A DNA stretch of 64,000 bases, taken from NCBI GenBank assembly GCA_023055505.1, contig JALIRH010000050.1, positions 186,001 to 250,000 of the forward strand, in the 5' to 3' direction. A model generated the notes under the pieces. The model ran no database searches and was not told where the DNA came from. It saw nothing but the letters and a program-made list of their open reading frames with translations. A program made the translations under genes and the position numbers. Below are positions 12,861 to 25,320 of the stretch, piece by piece. Positions within the stretch are counted from its first letter, which is position 1. Each line of letters begins with the position of its first letter. The DNA comes from Callipepla californica brunnescens. Its lineage: Eukaryota > Chordata > Aves > Galliformes > Odontophoridae.

Positions 12861-14254
12861 ATTTAAAACTTGGTTCCTAATTTCTTCCAAAACCTATGCT
12901 TCCTTCCTATGCTAAAAATTTTCCATTACTTGGCAGATTCTATAAAAAACTATACATTCTCAGCATGTTCATACATTACCATTGTTAGCTGAACCTGTAT
13001 GAAGCAGCCCTTTGAATTTCAGTAGGTACCCTTTCAAAAATATAAACTGTCAATTTGCTAGTTTTGCACCTCTGGACTATTTTGAACATGACTGTAAGAA
13101 GCCCCCCCTCCTGGAATAGCAGAAAGCTCTTTCTGATGTTGGTAGTTTTAAGAAAGCATTCTGTATCCTAATACTTTAAAGAGGTTTGTTGTCTTCAGTT
13201 AACACGAGATTCTTATCCTTATTATCACTACAGAAGCTCGGTAATCACAACATTTTACTTTAACATAAAAACAAGACCAATAAAAAAACCTTCAAATAAC
13301 AGTTAACCCCCATATTTAGATTGAATGGAGTCATGTAGATCAAATTCTGCAAGCTACCCCAGAACAACTTTACACAAAGGCGAACATAATTTCACATTAC
13401 TACTTACAGTATACTAACTTAGCATGCCCTTGGAGGTGAATGAGCTCTCTCTGCTGGGTTGAATTCTGCAGTTCGGTGGTTGTCTAATATTGTGAGAAGT
13501 TGCTCTATGGAAAAAGCCTCCTTCTCCACAAACATGTCAATGAAATTCTAGTATCCTACCGACCTTACCAGCAACAGGAAGGAAGAGGTTCATGACTGAA
13601 ATGTGAGGCCATCTTACTTTAAGGCTTGTCAAATGACATGCTTGCAAGGAATTGATTTCAAGCCCTTTATAAGTCTCTCCTAGAACTGATTTTCCCACTA
13701 TCTGTGAGAGTTTGACATTGTGGAGGAAGGAGGACTGTGAGACGTCCTCCTTGCCTGAGCTTTGAATGAAGTTAGATACATTCTGAAGCATATATGCATA
13801 TTAAATTCCATAAATGAGAATGAACAGCTACCAAATCTTGACAGAATGTGAATATAAAACAGGTGCCAAGCAGTTTGGCACTGTAAGGACTTTACAATAT
13901 ATGAGACTTAAGAGCCTATGAGCTCATGTGGCATTTTGTGGATGCATTACTGCACTCCAGTCTCACAGTAAAGTTAATCTACAAAGAAATTAAACAAAAT
14001 AAAAGTTGGCTTCAATCTCTCAATTTCTAGCGCTGTTAATCTTTGCATAATCTTCTACAGAAGTCTTTTTAAATGCTGGTTTCTAAAATGCCTTTTCAAA
14101 TATCTTTATCAATAAGAATAATCAGTTTGGGGGTCTCTCATGATGTGGTAGATCATATTTGCTTAGATTATTTACCTCAATCCAAACATCTATTTTAACG
14201 CATTCTGAGAGGAAAAATGAAATATGTTTCTACAGCTCAAAAACTGCTGCAGCT

Positions 14255-14330
14255 TGGCAAACTACGACTCATTGCAAGGTTACACATGTCCATGGCAAAC
14301 TACGACTCATTGCAAGGTTACACATGTCCA
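14255..14330. repeat. Perfect 38-bp tandem duplication
   Basis: Copies at 14255-14292 and 14293-14330 are identical, each beginning TGGCAAACTACGACTCATTG and ending CACATGTCCA. The absence of differences suggests a recent duplication or one kept homogeneous by slippage. Confidence 0.97.
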
Positions 14331-14362
14331 GCCTGGCTAAGCTGCAGTTTTAATAGAGAAGG

Positions 14363-14420
14363 AAACAACAACAACAACAACAACAACAAACAACAACAAA
14401 CAAACAAACAAACAAACAAA
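14363..14420. repeat. (AAC)n / (AAAC)n microsatellite
   Basis: Eight AAC units pass into AAAC units, about 58 bp, starting 32 bp after the 38-bp duplication. Confidence 0.97.
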
Positions 14421-16858
14421 GCAGCAGTAATTAAATGAAGATCAGTTCAATATTAAATAGTTACATGAATTGACACACAATGTAAGGAAGTCACAGGAAC
14501 TGCAGATGAACATTTGAGGAGTTACTCAAGACCTATCCATGACAGACCAGTGATCACTTATTCTCTCTCTTCATATCAGTGAAATTTCTCCACGATAAAA
14601 AATAAACCCAAAGATATTTCTATGCATATTTCTATGCGTAAGGTTGTGACAGTGCCACCTAGAAGCTGAATGATGCATGCAAAGGTCATATCAGTCACAG
14701 CAAGACTCATACATCACCTGCCATCTGTTGTTCATACATGCGTTTTTGAAGTAATTAAATTTTATGGTGCTGCTACAGATTTGTTCTTTGGTAAATCCTT
14801 TACTATTGGGCTCATATTTGGACAAGTTTTCCTTGATTTTTTAATGTAACTCACACATTTAAAACTGGAACTTTTTTTTCCATTTTCTTTCAGCAATGTT
14901 CTACAAGAAGAGAGCAAGTTACAATGTCACTGATATCCAGACTTCAATAAAAGAGTTGAAATTACTTGACCGGAGAAAGAGACAGAAATATTTCATGGAA
15001 TGTTTTGTCCTTTTCACATTCCTTAGTGAGTAGGAGAGATACACCTCTTTGATCAAATGACAGTCCCTTCTTTTTAAGGATCTAAGATTGTCCACCGTTT
15101 TCAAGAGACATGCTATTACTGAAACTCAGTGAGAAGAAAATGGGTGCTGGTTAGAAAGTTGGAAAACTGGACTCAGGAGGACATAGGAAAGGACAGATGC
15201 ATAAATATTATCTCTGAGCAAGGTTAAACTAGATTGGTCCCTGAGAAGAGAGAAGTAATTCCATACTTCATGATAAAAATGTTGCCTAGTGACATACTAC
15301 TGCACATTGTAAACCTGCAAAACTCCATCCCACAGTTATATCTTTTCCAATTCATGTCCCTGATGCAGCAGTTAAGCTACCATTAAAATTCAATTGCTGT
15401 TTTCAGTTTCTCCAGATGTTCTTATGTATGTTTTTGTTATCCAGTGGCACTAAAACAGTGCAACGCCTCTCATTTGTTTCACTTCTCCTACATACCTGTT
15501 TTCTTTTGATTTTGTGCCTATCTCACTCTTGGTATGAAACCAACCCTGACCCCAATCCACAGACTTTGCTTTTGTCAATATTAAACTACCACAGGAACAG
15601 GTGCATCCTGCAGTGAATTCCTGTTGTCCTACATTTAACCTGGCCATTTTCCAGGAAGCTGGATGTCACCAGCAGAAACATACACATCTGGCATTGTTTT
15701 ATGTGTCATAACAGTCTTTTCTCTCATCTTCCAGGACATCAAAAATCACTTTCAATTACATCAGTCATACACGAGTCACTGTAGCATGCCTAGAGCCTTC
15801 AGCTATGAAATGTAAGAGGGGATGCAACTGTTGATATGCTAAAAATAATGTGACAATTTCTGCCACAACCAACATATCAATCTATTTCTTCCTAATAACA
15901 TTCCTATATGGCTATTTCCTCTCTACCTACTTCATCTTTCTATTTTAAATGTTCTTAATTGTTTGTTTTGCAAAGTACAGTTTTGTTGATGCTTCAGGAC
16001 GTGTATCTTTTTTACTTCTGGAAGCAGCTGCATTTCATTTAGCTAGAAATAACATAATATACAGTTACAGTTTGTTTTACACAAAAAATTATTTAAAAAC
16101 AATACTTTATGTTCTTCTGGCAAATGGGTAATATAAAGTAATGATAAATCTCTGTGGGGAAGGAGAAAAGTATGACGGGAGGAGCCTATTCAACAAGTAT
16201 GGATTAATATGACAGAGGCAGCAGCGTAGAAATCCTTACAGTGCTCACAAGGAGAAAAACAGTACCTTAAACCTGAATGTTATGCAGATGTGCCTCCTTA
16301 AATGATAGCATACAATCATTTCTCTTTTCTATATATTTCTACAGTGGAAGCATAATAAAACATCTTCTGGACACCAAGTACAGCTTTGTGACACGCAAGT
16401 CTCAATATCTGCCCACATCTGTTAAGTTAAAATGGGGGCTTTCTTCCCTTTCCTCTTCTGCCAACTCCCTTTTTTCTTTGGCATTAGGCAGTGCTACTGT
16501 TTGGCACTCTTTTCTCCTCTTGGACATCTTGTTTTGGTCCTCTGTAAATAACAGTGTTTAAAACTTCATTAGCTTTCATTTACAATAATGGTCTGTATTT
16601 GTGTGAAAAAGCAAGCAAATAAAGAGATGCCTGTAAGTGTAAAAGAAAGGCTTCTCGATGGAAAACAGTTCACTAACCAGGTGACAAAGTTGGTGGTGTA
16701 TATAAATAACTTCTGTGGGAGTTAGCACAGCACAGCTGGCAGAGAAGCAAGAGACTATTTTCAGCCTTTATTCTGTTAAAACCTAGAACTGAAATTCTTG
16801 AGATGTCACCTGAATAAAGACAAAATTTCATTCTCTTTAAGAATCTTCATATTTTAAC

Positions 16859-16884
16859 AAAATAAATAAATAAATAAATAAATA
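16859..16884. repeat. (AAAT)n microsatellite
   Basis: About six AAAT units in intronic sequence. Confidence 0.95.
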
Positions 16885-19800
16885 GTTGAGCCTACACTTT
16901 GAAAAAAGGGAAGAAAAAGGGAAGAGGTGGCTGGAAAAAGTCAGCTGCCACTAAAGGACACATCTATGCTCACTTGAGGCCAGACTGCGGAGCTTGGTGG
17001 GCAGCAAGCTCTGTGTCCACACATGGTGCATCACCAGGACTCTTCCTGCCCCAGGCTTTGTGCTTAAGGCTGTTTGTAGGACAGCTGTGGAGAGAGGGTA
17101 TAGCACAGCATCCTCTTGGCCACTCTAGAGATACCTGTTTCAGATGAGTATAAATACAAACTATTCACTGTTGCCTGCTCCTCAGCAGGAAGCAGAACAA
17201 CAATGTAACATCTGTTTGCCACTGTGATGCTCACTTTGTGGATTCATACTCGGTAGCCTACAGCCCACCATTGGTGACAAGCCTAGAAGAGAGTTCAGCA
17301 GTTTGTTTCCAGACACATCTCTCTAGCTACATGAGGTGGCTTCCAGTCCCAGGCTGTTGAACAAACTCTAGGAAGTAGTCGCCATCAATGCAATGATACT
17401 GACATCCAGGAGCACCCAAGTTCTCAGCCTCCTTTGCATTCCTTTCAGCTAGCTAACAGTTAAACCGCGTGTCTTGTTATTGTTCTGTTTTTTTTGTTTG
17501 TTTTTTAAACCTTCAAAGCAAAGCTTATATTCAGATTGAAAAAAATATATGAAATTTGTGTTTAAAAAATACATTGTGACTTTCTTGTGTTCAAGGATAA
17601 GAAGATATTACAGTTTCTTTTGGGTAAGTGCTCTGCTTGAGATCTCGCCTTATCTAATTTTAATGATAATTTTATAGATCTGTTAAATAAAAAATGTTAG
17701 AATGGAAACTGAGAAGTTGTATTGTATAGACATCATCATTATCATATATGACAACTGTGCTGTTGCAGAAACGCAATTCTTGCTTGATTCTACAATGACT
17801 TGCTCATTCTAACCTAATGTTTCAAGCTGCTTACTGTGACTACTGGATCTTAACTGAATTTGTGCAATAACCTTCTATGCTGGGGAGGTGACTGCAAAAG
17901 TGCCAGCACTGCCTCTGAGCAGCATGCCTCATCTTCTGGTTTGTACTCCAGACACAAGGCAACACAGTCCTAAGAGCTCTCTTTACCTAACTGTTTCTCC
18001 TCTGTTCTTTCACTTGTCTGGAAACAAAAGAAAATGTTGAAGGGCTGCTTTAAGAAAAGCCCAAACATTATCTGCAGCTGGAAAAAAAAATTAAAATAAA
18101 TGATCATAATATTAAAGGAAGCTCTGCCAAAAATGCAAACGTAGTCACAGCACCAGATGGTCTAGCTACATTTCTTTATTTAAAGAAACTATCTTTTCAG
18201 AGCCACAGAAAAAGGCTGAGAGAATGGTTCAGGTGGGAATCTGAACCCACCTTTAGCAGCTGAACTCCTGAAACAAACTCTTGCAAGTCCCAATTCAGCG
18301 ACACTGTGCAATGAGGCAAATATCATCGAGCTTGTGCCTGATGGGTCAGAGGATCACTGTGCTCTGGGATCCCACGTCCTGGAGTGCAGGGAGGAATTCA
18401 GGTTAAGATTAGGATTCACCATGCTGCTGGGTTAGCATCCAAACGTGAACTTCATTGGGAATGCCCTTCCCTTCAGGAAAGCCTAAAGAGCTACTGTTCT
18501 GAGTTAAGGCTAAAATGCTGTGTAAAATACCTGTAAATGAAAAAAAAATCTGTGGATATATTTTGAAATTCTGAGTCCAACTCTGTATACCCTATTTAAA
18601 GTGATTTCTTACTGACAATTTTCTTATAGCTCTGACAGAATCATGAACAGAAAAATACCCCCACCCCAATAGGAAATGAAATAAATAATTTTCTGGGATA
18701 TGCCTAAAATAAATTGCTAATTGCATTTTAAGGTCTAACCTCATATGAAACTCAGTAAAAGAAAATTGCTTAACTGAAATTCTTAAAAGTGAAACAAAAC
18801 AAAAAGCAACACCAAAGCATATCACAAAGCAACTAAAGCAATATAGTCAAACCATTCACAAGTTCTTAATAGGACATCTTGTGGAGGGTTTTAAGATTTG
18901 AGGCCTTGCTTGCTATACTTTACCTAAAACAGACAAAAGTAGCTATTAGTCACTGCAGTGCTGTGCAGAGGGTGGCTGAACAAATGAATGAATAATTATG
19001 TGGAACTTTCACACTATAATGAAGAATCGCTGCTGTTATCTGCATGCCCATTAATCTCATTTTATGTGCATGTACCTGTAAATCTGGCCCCTGGCAAGCA
19101 GTGACATCCTGAGACATCTCCAGAAAAAAAGACTTAGTTTTGTTATCTGCATTTGTTAGTCACAGTCTGTTTTATAAATCTACTATGCATGTTTATAGTT
19201 TGATTTTATTCTGTACAACCAGTTTAACAGACATAGGTGGATGTTTTTCAATACATGAAGTACGTGTAGGCCTGTCAGGTCTTGAATGACAGAAAAGAAG
19301 GAAAGAAATATGATAACAAGGACACAGAAAATTGATGTAATGACACCTGCTATTGTGTGTGGTACACTAATGGTTATTTACTGATGACGAAGGCAGAAAA
19401 CAGTTTCTGATAAGACTTTCATTTTATAAATCAAGTTATTCTCATGACAGATCATAGCTCTTCAAAAATATATCTGAACTGGTCAGGTATTACACAGCTA
19501 TCCAAAACTGCATGTTGAAACTTGCTGCTAAGAGATGTGGGCAGGTAAAATTCTAACAGAAGGGAAGGTAAAATGTTGATCTTAAGCTGAGTAGATAATG
19601 AGCAAACATAGGCTAATACAGCTAGAAAAGAGATCCATGGCATGATCTGAGTTTGCCTAGGAGTTCCATCTTCCTAACTTGTCCCAGTGTCCCTTGTGCT
19701 GGTGTTGAGGGAAAGGATGAGAAAATCCATGCCTCTTTAATGCAGTATTTGCATATCAGAAAGCTCTCCCTTGACTAATGAAGGGGCTACTGCAATCATA

Positions 19801-20628
19801 CACAAAATCCCACTTGGGCTTCCTACAGCTTATTCCCAGCATCCTCCTTTACATAGCAGAAGTTGGAAAAGGATTTATCAAAAAATTTTATGGAAATAAC
19901 TAAGTACTGAAAATACTGCAGGGATAATACTTTTGGGTTTTCTTTAGTATGTTATCCATTACATTTCTGAACAGAAGGGAAGATTCAGATAAAATATTTT
20001 TAACAGCTAGACTATCAGCTTTGGAAACATCATGATATTTGGAGGATACAATAAAGATTGCTGAAAAACCCAGGCAACTAGCCATTTGGCTAACAGCTCT
20101 GTTTGGGACAGTTTATTCAAAACCACAAATGGTTTGTTTCAAAGGGACTGATATACAAAAGATGAGTGCATACTTGCTTTTGCTTTTTTGGCTTGGACGG
20201 CAGAAAGAGAATATTTTTACTCTTAAAATTACGTACATTATTGTTCAGAGTCCTTTTTTCTTTTTCTAGTAATTAAACACTAAAATGTATAGAAGATCTT
20301 GTACAGTCATATTTTGATTAAGAATATTGTACCAGAAAATATTTATGAATCTGAAAATTCGGATTTTCTTTCAGCATTAAACATATGCCAGAAAATCACC
20401 TAAGCATCATCATGTCTTGAATTCTAACAACACAGATGAAACTATTTCTTGAATGGAAAGGATAAGGTCCATCCTATTAGCACACTACATCTTTTCTCAC
20501 AAGACACAGGGCAAGTATTGGTAGATAATTAATTTTATATCAGGGATTTTGGGGTGTCAATATTTCACAATTTTTTTATTAGAATCATGCAAAAATAGAT
20601 TTATGATATAAAAATATAAAAGCATTAC

Positions 20629-20684
20629 ATGTGTGTGTGTATATATATATGTATATATGTATATACATATATACACACACATAC
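20629..20684. repeat. TG/TA/CA repeat with a perfect 24-bp palindrome
   Basis: A GT run passes to TA-rich sequence and then to an AC run. The centre, with TATATGTATATACATATA, is self-complementary, so the block can fold back or extrude as a cruciform. Confidence 0.93.
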
Positions 20685-22053
20685 CTATGTATAGAAAAAA
20701 GGGAGACTGCAGGCTGTGGCTACCTGTTGGTTGCAGGTTTCCATAGTGCCATCATGAAAAGGAGTGTTGAGCTATATGAGATAATAGTAAGTCTAAACAG
20801 AAATGACTGAATTTGTCTCCTACACATAATGCACAAGACAGGCTATTCTCTTATGAGATACTCTGTTCTATAATAGAGGAAAACAAAGAATGAAGCTTGG
20901 ATTTCTTATTTCAAGTTGTGTGATTTCACCAGGGGGTACCACGAACAAAGCAATTTATTTCAACCAGTGTAGAAATCTGAACGAGGATACTTGAGAATAC
21001 ATGTACTTAGATTAGGGGAAGATTTGGATCTCCCAACTTAATCAGTGCCCTTGTCACTAGCACTACCACAACCACTAATCTTGTTACTATGCCTCGCTAT
21101 TTACATGGATATTCTTTTCTGGCAGTTTTTTCTCTCACTAGGCAGCTGTCAGGCAGAGAGTACAGAAGACCTCATTCCTGTCTCCAGAGTTATCACAGCA
21201 AGCCTTCTTCCATGTTGCCGAAACTAAGAATATCTCCCCTTTAAAAGAAATTTATTCTTTTATTCATACCATACTTTCATTATTAAGGAAAAAATGGATT
21301 CATAAAATATCATCCTATGGCAATATACAGACTTTAATATTAATGCAATTTTATTAAAAAGAAAAAAATCCTCTAAAGTAGAAAAGATCAAACTTAGGCA
21401 TGAATAAATACTAGTATCTGCCTGGAAGCTACATCTGTGCCCTTTGTCTCCCATCTTTTGACATCCCGTAGAACATCTCCAGAAAGTTACAGAACATTTT
21501 TCACTTGAGTAAAAGCCCCTTGTGGATACGGATGGTAGTCTTTGAGAAATATCTAGAGGTCTTCCAATTTCTCACTCACACGGCTCCAAGCTGTCTGTAT
21601 CCTATAACCAGGTTTTATAGAATAATTAGACAGTTGCTCAAATCATTGTTGCTCAGTTCTTTTCCCTCAGAAAATATTCCTTATGCAAGATTCTGCCTGT
21701 TCCGCTGACTGATAAGAAAATGTGCATTCAAATTGGTCCTGCTATAACTGACAACACTGTGCTATTCAAGAAGCATAAGCCTTAGGTTATTCTTAGGTTC
21801 TTTTGAATTGGTATGAAACACACTTCTGCACTGAAATGTCCAACCCTATAATTTTAAGCTTTCATTTTACTCTTTGCAATTTTATCTCTGCAAGGCAGCA
21901 TAACTGCAGCAATTGCACATCTCATTTCAGAAAAATAAAGCAACATTCATTTCACATTTTAATGGCTTACTGTTAGGTGTGGAATCTAGTTCATGGGAAA
22001 TGAAGAAACCGATTATAAATGAAAGTGAAAAACAGCAAAACCCAATTACTCAC

Positions 22054-22161
22054 GCGTGCAAGGCTGGTTCCAGAAGGAACTTTATAAGGGACATACTTCC
22101 TGTAGATATGCCCAACTCTAGAGCATGGAACATCAAACATGCCACCTCCACACATCCACAC
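22054..22161 (-). CDS. GALNTL6: GALNTL6 internal exon, PCSRVGH metal ligand and catalytic loop
   Basis: This 108-bp exon holds exactly 36 codons, phase 0 at both ends. The acceptor is CCTTTCCAG before GTGTGG and the donor is GCACGC followed by GTGAGT. The protein is [20 protein letters not shown] followed by [16 protein letters not shown]. In GalNAc-transferases the His of the SRVGH segment (residue 18 here) is the third Mn2+ ligand, completing the DxH pair encoded in an exon outside the window. It is conserved, so metal binding is not obviously lost. The following [13 protein letters not shown] corresponds to the mobile catalytic loop that closes over UDP-GalNAc. The exon follows directly from the WGGE exon. 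A 110-codon ORF on the opposite strand (21913-22245) is only its shadow. Confidence 0.95.
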
Positions 22162-25100
22162 CTGGAAAGGAGACAGAAAACAATGATTCCTGAAGACATG
22201 TGGAGCAAAACATGCATTTTAATTCACGGGATGTGTGAAAACTAAACATCATTCTGTACTGACTCTTCTTGTACTCACAGTGGTGGCCTTCTGTGCAAGC
22301 CCAGTGCTGGGACTAGATAAAAAGGTTCTTTGGTACCTGGAATCTCACCTTACAAAAGCAGAGTATGTTTAAAATAGAAATACAGTACATATTTAGTATG
22401 TCTAGTAATGATCCTCCTGCAGCTGTTTAAAATATACAGGGCCAAAATGTCAAAAGAAGGCCATGTGAGTTCATACAAACCATCAATCAGAAGAAAAAAA
22501 CAAACAAAATACCCATCTTATCTTTTATATTGAACAGTGAACATTAAGCTCCATTGTTGTGTACTCCAATTTATAAGGAAAATAAACAAAGTCAATTTAC
22601 CTCTGATCAAATTCATGCAGAAAGAGAAAGAAGAGCATGACACTTCTTTTTTTTATTAATACATTTAATAATGAAATAAATAGAGTCACCTGGCAGATAC
22701 GTTTGATGCTTCAGGTTAGAGCAACCAGAACTCCATAAAAAATGGTGAGAGTTGCAAGACCTCTGCAGGACTAAAACTCAAGCTGCATGCTGAGGGGCAG
22801 CAAGCAAGGAACTCTTCACAACACTTCACCTAGCATAACCAGATTTTACTAAGTGAGAGCTAGGTTGTTGTCATGTCAGAGAAACAATGGAAATTGTGTG
22901 ATAAAATCACTGTCTATGCTGAACTACTAAACTACCAAGATGGCTATTAGATGACTTACATAACGTACAACATTTATAACATTCTGATTTTAAATAAACA
23001 GATAAATAAAGCAATATGACTTTGCAAATCAGGGAAATAAAAAACAATAACAAAGAACACTTCCAGAAATCCCCCAAACAGAACATTTTCAATCAGTCTA
23101 AAACCAATCAGGTAGCTAAAGGTTAAAATTCACAGTGAAAACACTGATATTAAAAAATGTTCCCCAGTCTTGACAAAATTTACTTTTCTCATTCTCTGCA
23201 AATATTATAAGAGAATGGCAGTTATTCAACATTACGGGACACTTGTGGTTTCAGATGCCAACCTTAGACTGAAAACAAAAATTCCCCAGCCCCTTCTCAC
23301 CCTGTTTAAAATTAAATTGCACAGAAGCGGAGACCGTAAGGACTTATCCTTTAAGTGCCTCTTTATGTAGGTACACATAAAGATGCGTTGAGAAACATTT
23401 CCATTCATTGGGGTCAGAATTTAGGTCCATGTATTACATATGATTTTATCTGGATTTGAAGCATTCTGGACTGACATGAAGCAAATTTGTGAACGAGGTT
23501 AAAGCACAACAGAACAGACAACTAAATATTTTACCAATGACTCACATGCAGTAAGGAATTCATCTAGAAGTTGGCATGCCCCCAGTTAAAACAACAGTAA
23601 CCAGATCCCTAACAAAAGGTATCAGAAAATATGATATGATTACGAATACTTGATGTTCTCTGTGAGGCCTGCAGAGAACAATGTGCATCTCTGTACTTTT
23701 TGACCTTACATTTTGCATTCTGCCTCTCCTGCCTAGCTAGCTATTGCTGCTGGCTTACTGAAAGCACAGGAAAAATAAATGATTAATTTCATTCACTTAA
23801 AACAACAGTGAAAACGGACAGGAGTTTGGCATCTTTCACTGTGTTTGCCTGCACTACATCTGTGCGGTCCTGGCTGTGTGGTCGTGAGTCTGTGATGAAA
23901 TTTCAGTAATCCAAACATGCAGACGCTAAGCACTGCAAAATGGGACATCTTGGTGCTTAAGTGTGACCGAAAGCGGTTGTCTGAGGTAGCAAGTGGGAAT
24001 TCAGCCCTGAGACTGACTGTCCTACTCATGCTGTGAATGGAGAAAGCAGAGGTATTAGCATGAGGTCTCGAGCTGCAGAGCAATTTAAGAAGCTACTTCT
24101 TAAGAGCCATTTGGGTATTGACCCTTGTAGTCTGTTAGCTGGTAGCCCTGGCATCCAGCTGAGACCTGGTAATTGTTTGAGGCTCTACAGCAGACTACCG
24201 GAAAAACCTAAGTATGCAAGCGGGAGGGAGTAAGGAATGCTTGAAACTGGTAAGAGGTGGGGGAAGATCCTGCGCTTGGCTTTGCCCTGCAGGACCAGAG
24301 ACCCCCTTGCACAGTTCAATTGCTTAAGGGGCTTAACAGCTCCCAGAAGTCTGTCCTTCTAAGGCAAGAAGCACTGTGTTGCTGCTTCCTCTACGTGGCA
24401 GCATGTCAGATGGGAAGGCACATTGTGCAGATGGTGGCACAGGGTTATATGGGCAGTTGTACAGGGTATCGCTCTGCCAAATGAAAACATGTATGTTGAC
24501 AGAATTAAGCGTGAGCACAGTCCTTCTGATAGGCTGGAAATGGAGACTCAAATGAATGCCCTGTATCTGTGCCAAAATAACTCATTACAGTCCAGAGCAA
24601 CCTTGCTATGTCATGTTGACATGATGCGTTTTTTTTCTTTTCTTGAAGGCACTTTGTAAAATGTACTTCTCAAAGAAAACATGTAAATCCTCAAATCTTC
24701 ACCTGTCTAATCCCATGTCACCTACTTCACAACGCCCATAAACATACTATAAGTTCTAAAAATGAGAATGTTAAAATCAGGTGAGTAATTCTAATCATGT
24801 AAAAATACATTATTCACCTTTCTGTGAATACTTCATTTGTACATTACTTCCTCTGTGGAAATCTCTGTGACTGTTCTGAAACAACCCAATGCACTGATGA
24901 AAGTGCAGGCATATACTGACTATTCACTGCTGTTTCTTAAATTAAAACATTATTTTGAAGGCTAGACAAAACACTGAAGTCATTAAGAAAGATTTCTAAG
25001 TCACCAAAGAAGAGACAGAATAGAAGTTTGACTCAGGGGGAGATCAGCCTCAGAACAAATATAAAAAACAAAACAAGAAAGCAGTATAAAGTAGTATACA

Positions 25101-25186
25101 TACATATATATCTGTAGGCCAATATTAATTAACTCAGGCAATGAGAGCTGAGGTAGATGAGGTAGACATATTATGCAGTAGATATC

Positions 25187-25320
25187 AGAGAAGAGAAGAG
25201 AAGAGAAGAGAAGAGAAGAGAAGAGAAGAGAAGAGAAGAGAAGAGAAGAGAAGAGAAGAGAAGAGAAGAGAAGAGAAGAGAAGAGAAGAGAAGAGAAGAA
25301 GAGAGAAGAGAAGAAGAAAG
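25187..25320. repeat. (AAGAG)n pentanucleotide microsatellite
   Basis: About 22 perfect AAGAG units run from 25187 to 25298, followed by a degenerate purine tail to 25320. The plus strand is pure purine. In the GALNTL6 transcript the tract reads as CUUCU repeats. The long open frame across it (25489-25001 minus) is repeat translation, not a gene. Confidence 0.98.

Larger units (their letters stand above)
10038..22053 (-). other. GALNTL6: GALNTL6 intron, about 12.0 kb
   Basis: The intron lies between the catalytic-loop exon and the linker exon. It holds an old CR1 fragment (12607-12860), a 38-bp tandem duplication with an adjoining AAC/AAAC microsatellite (14255-14420), an AAAT microsatellite (16859-16884), a GC-richer patch (about 16905-17460) and a TA/CA palindrome (20629-20684). 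I see nothing else identifiable in 10040-12470, 12870-14250, 14430-16850, 17470-20620 and 20690-22050. Confidence 0.85.

Noticed and set aside
14877..14910. Pyrimidine tract plus CAG on the plus strand resembling a splice acceptor
   Set aside because: No coding sequence or donor follows on that strand. Such matches are frequent in T-rich introns.
21913..22245. 110-codon plus-strand frame across the catalytic-loop exon
   Set aside because: It is the antisense shadow of a confirmed exon, where selection removes stops on both strands.
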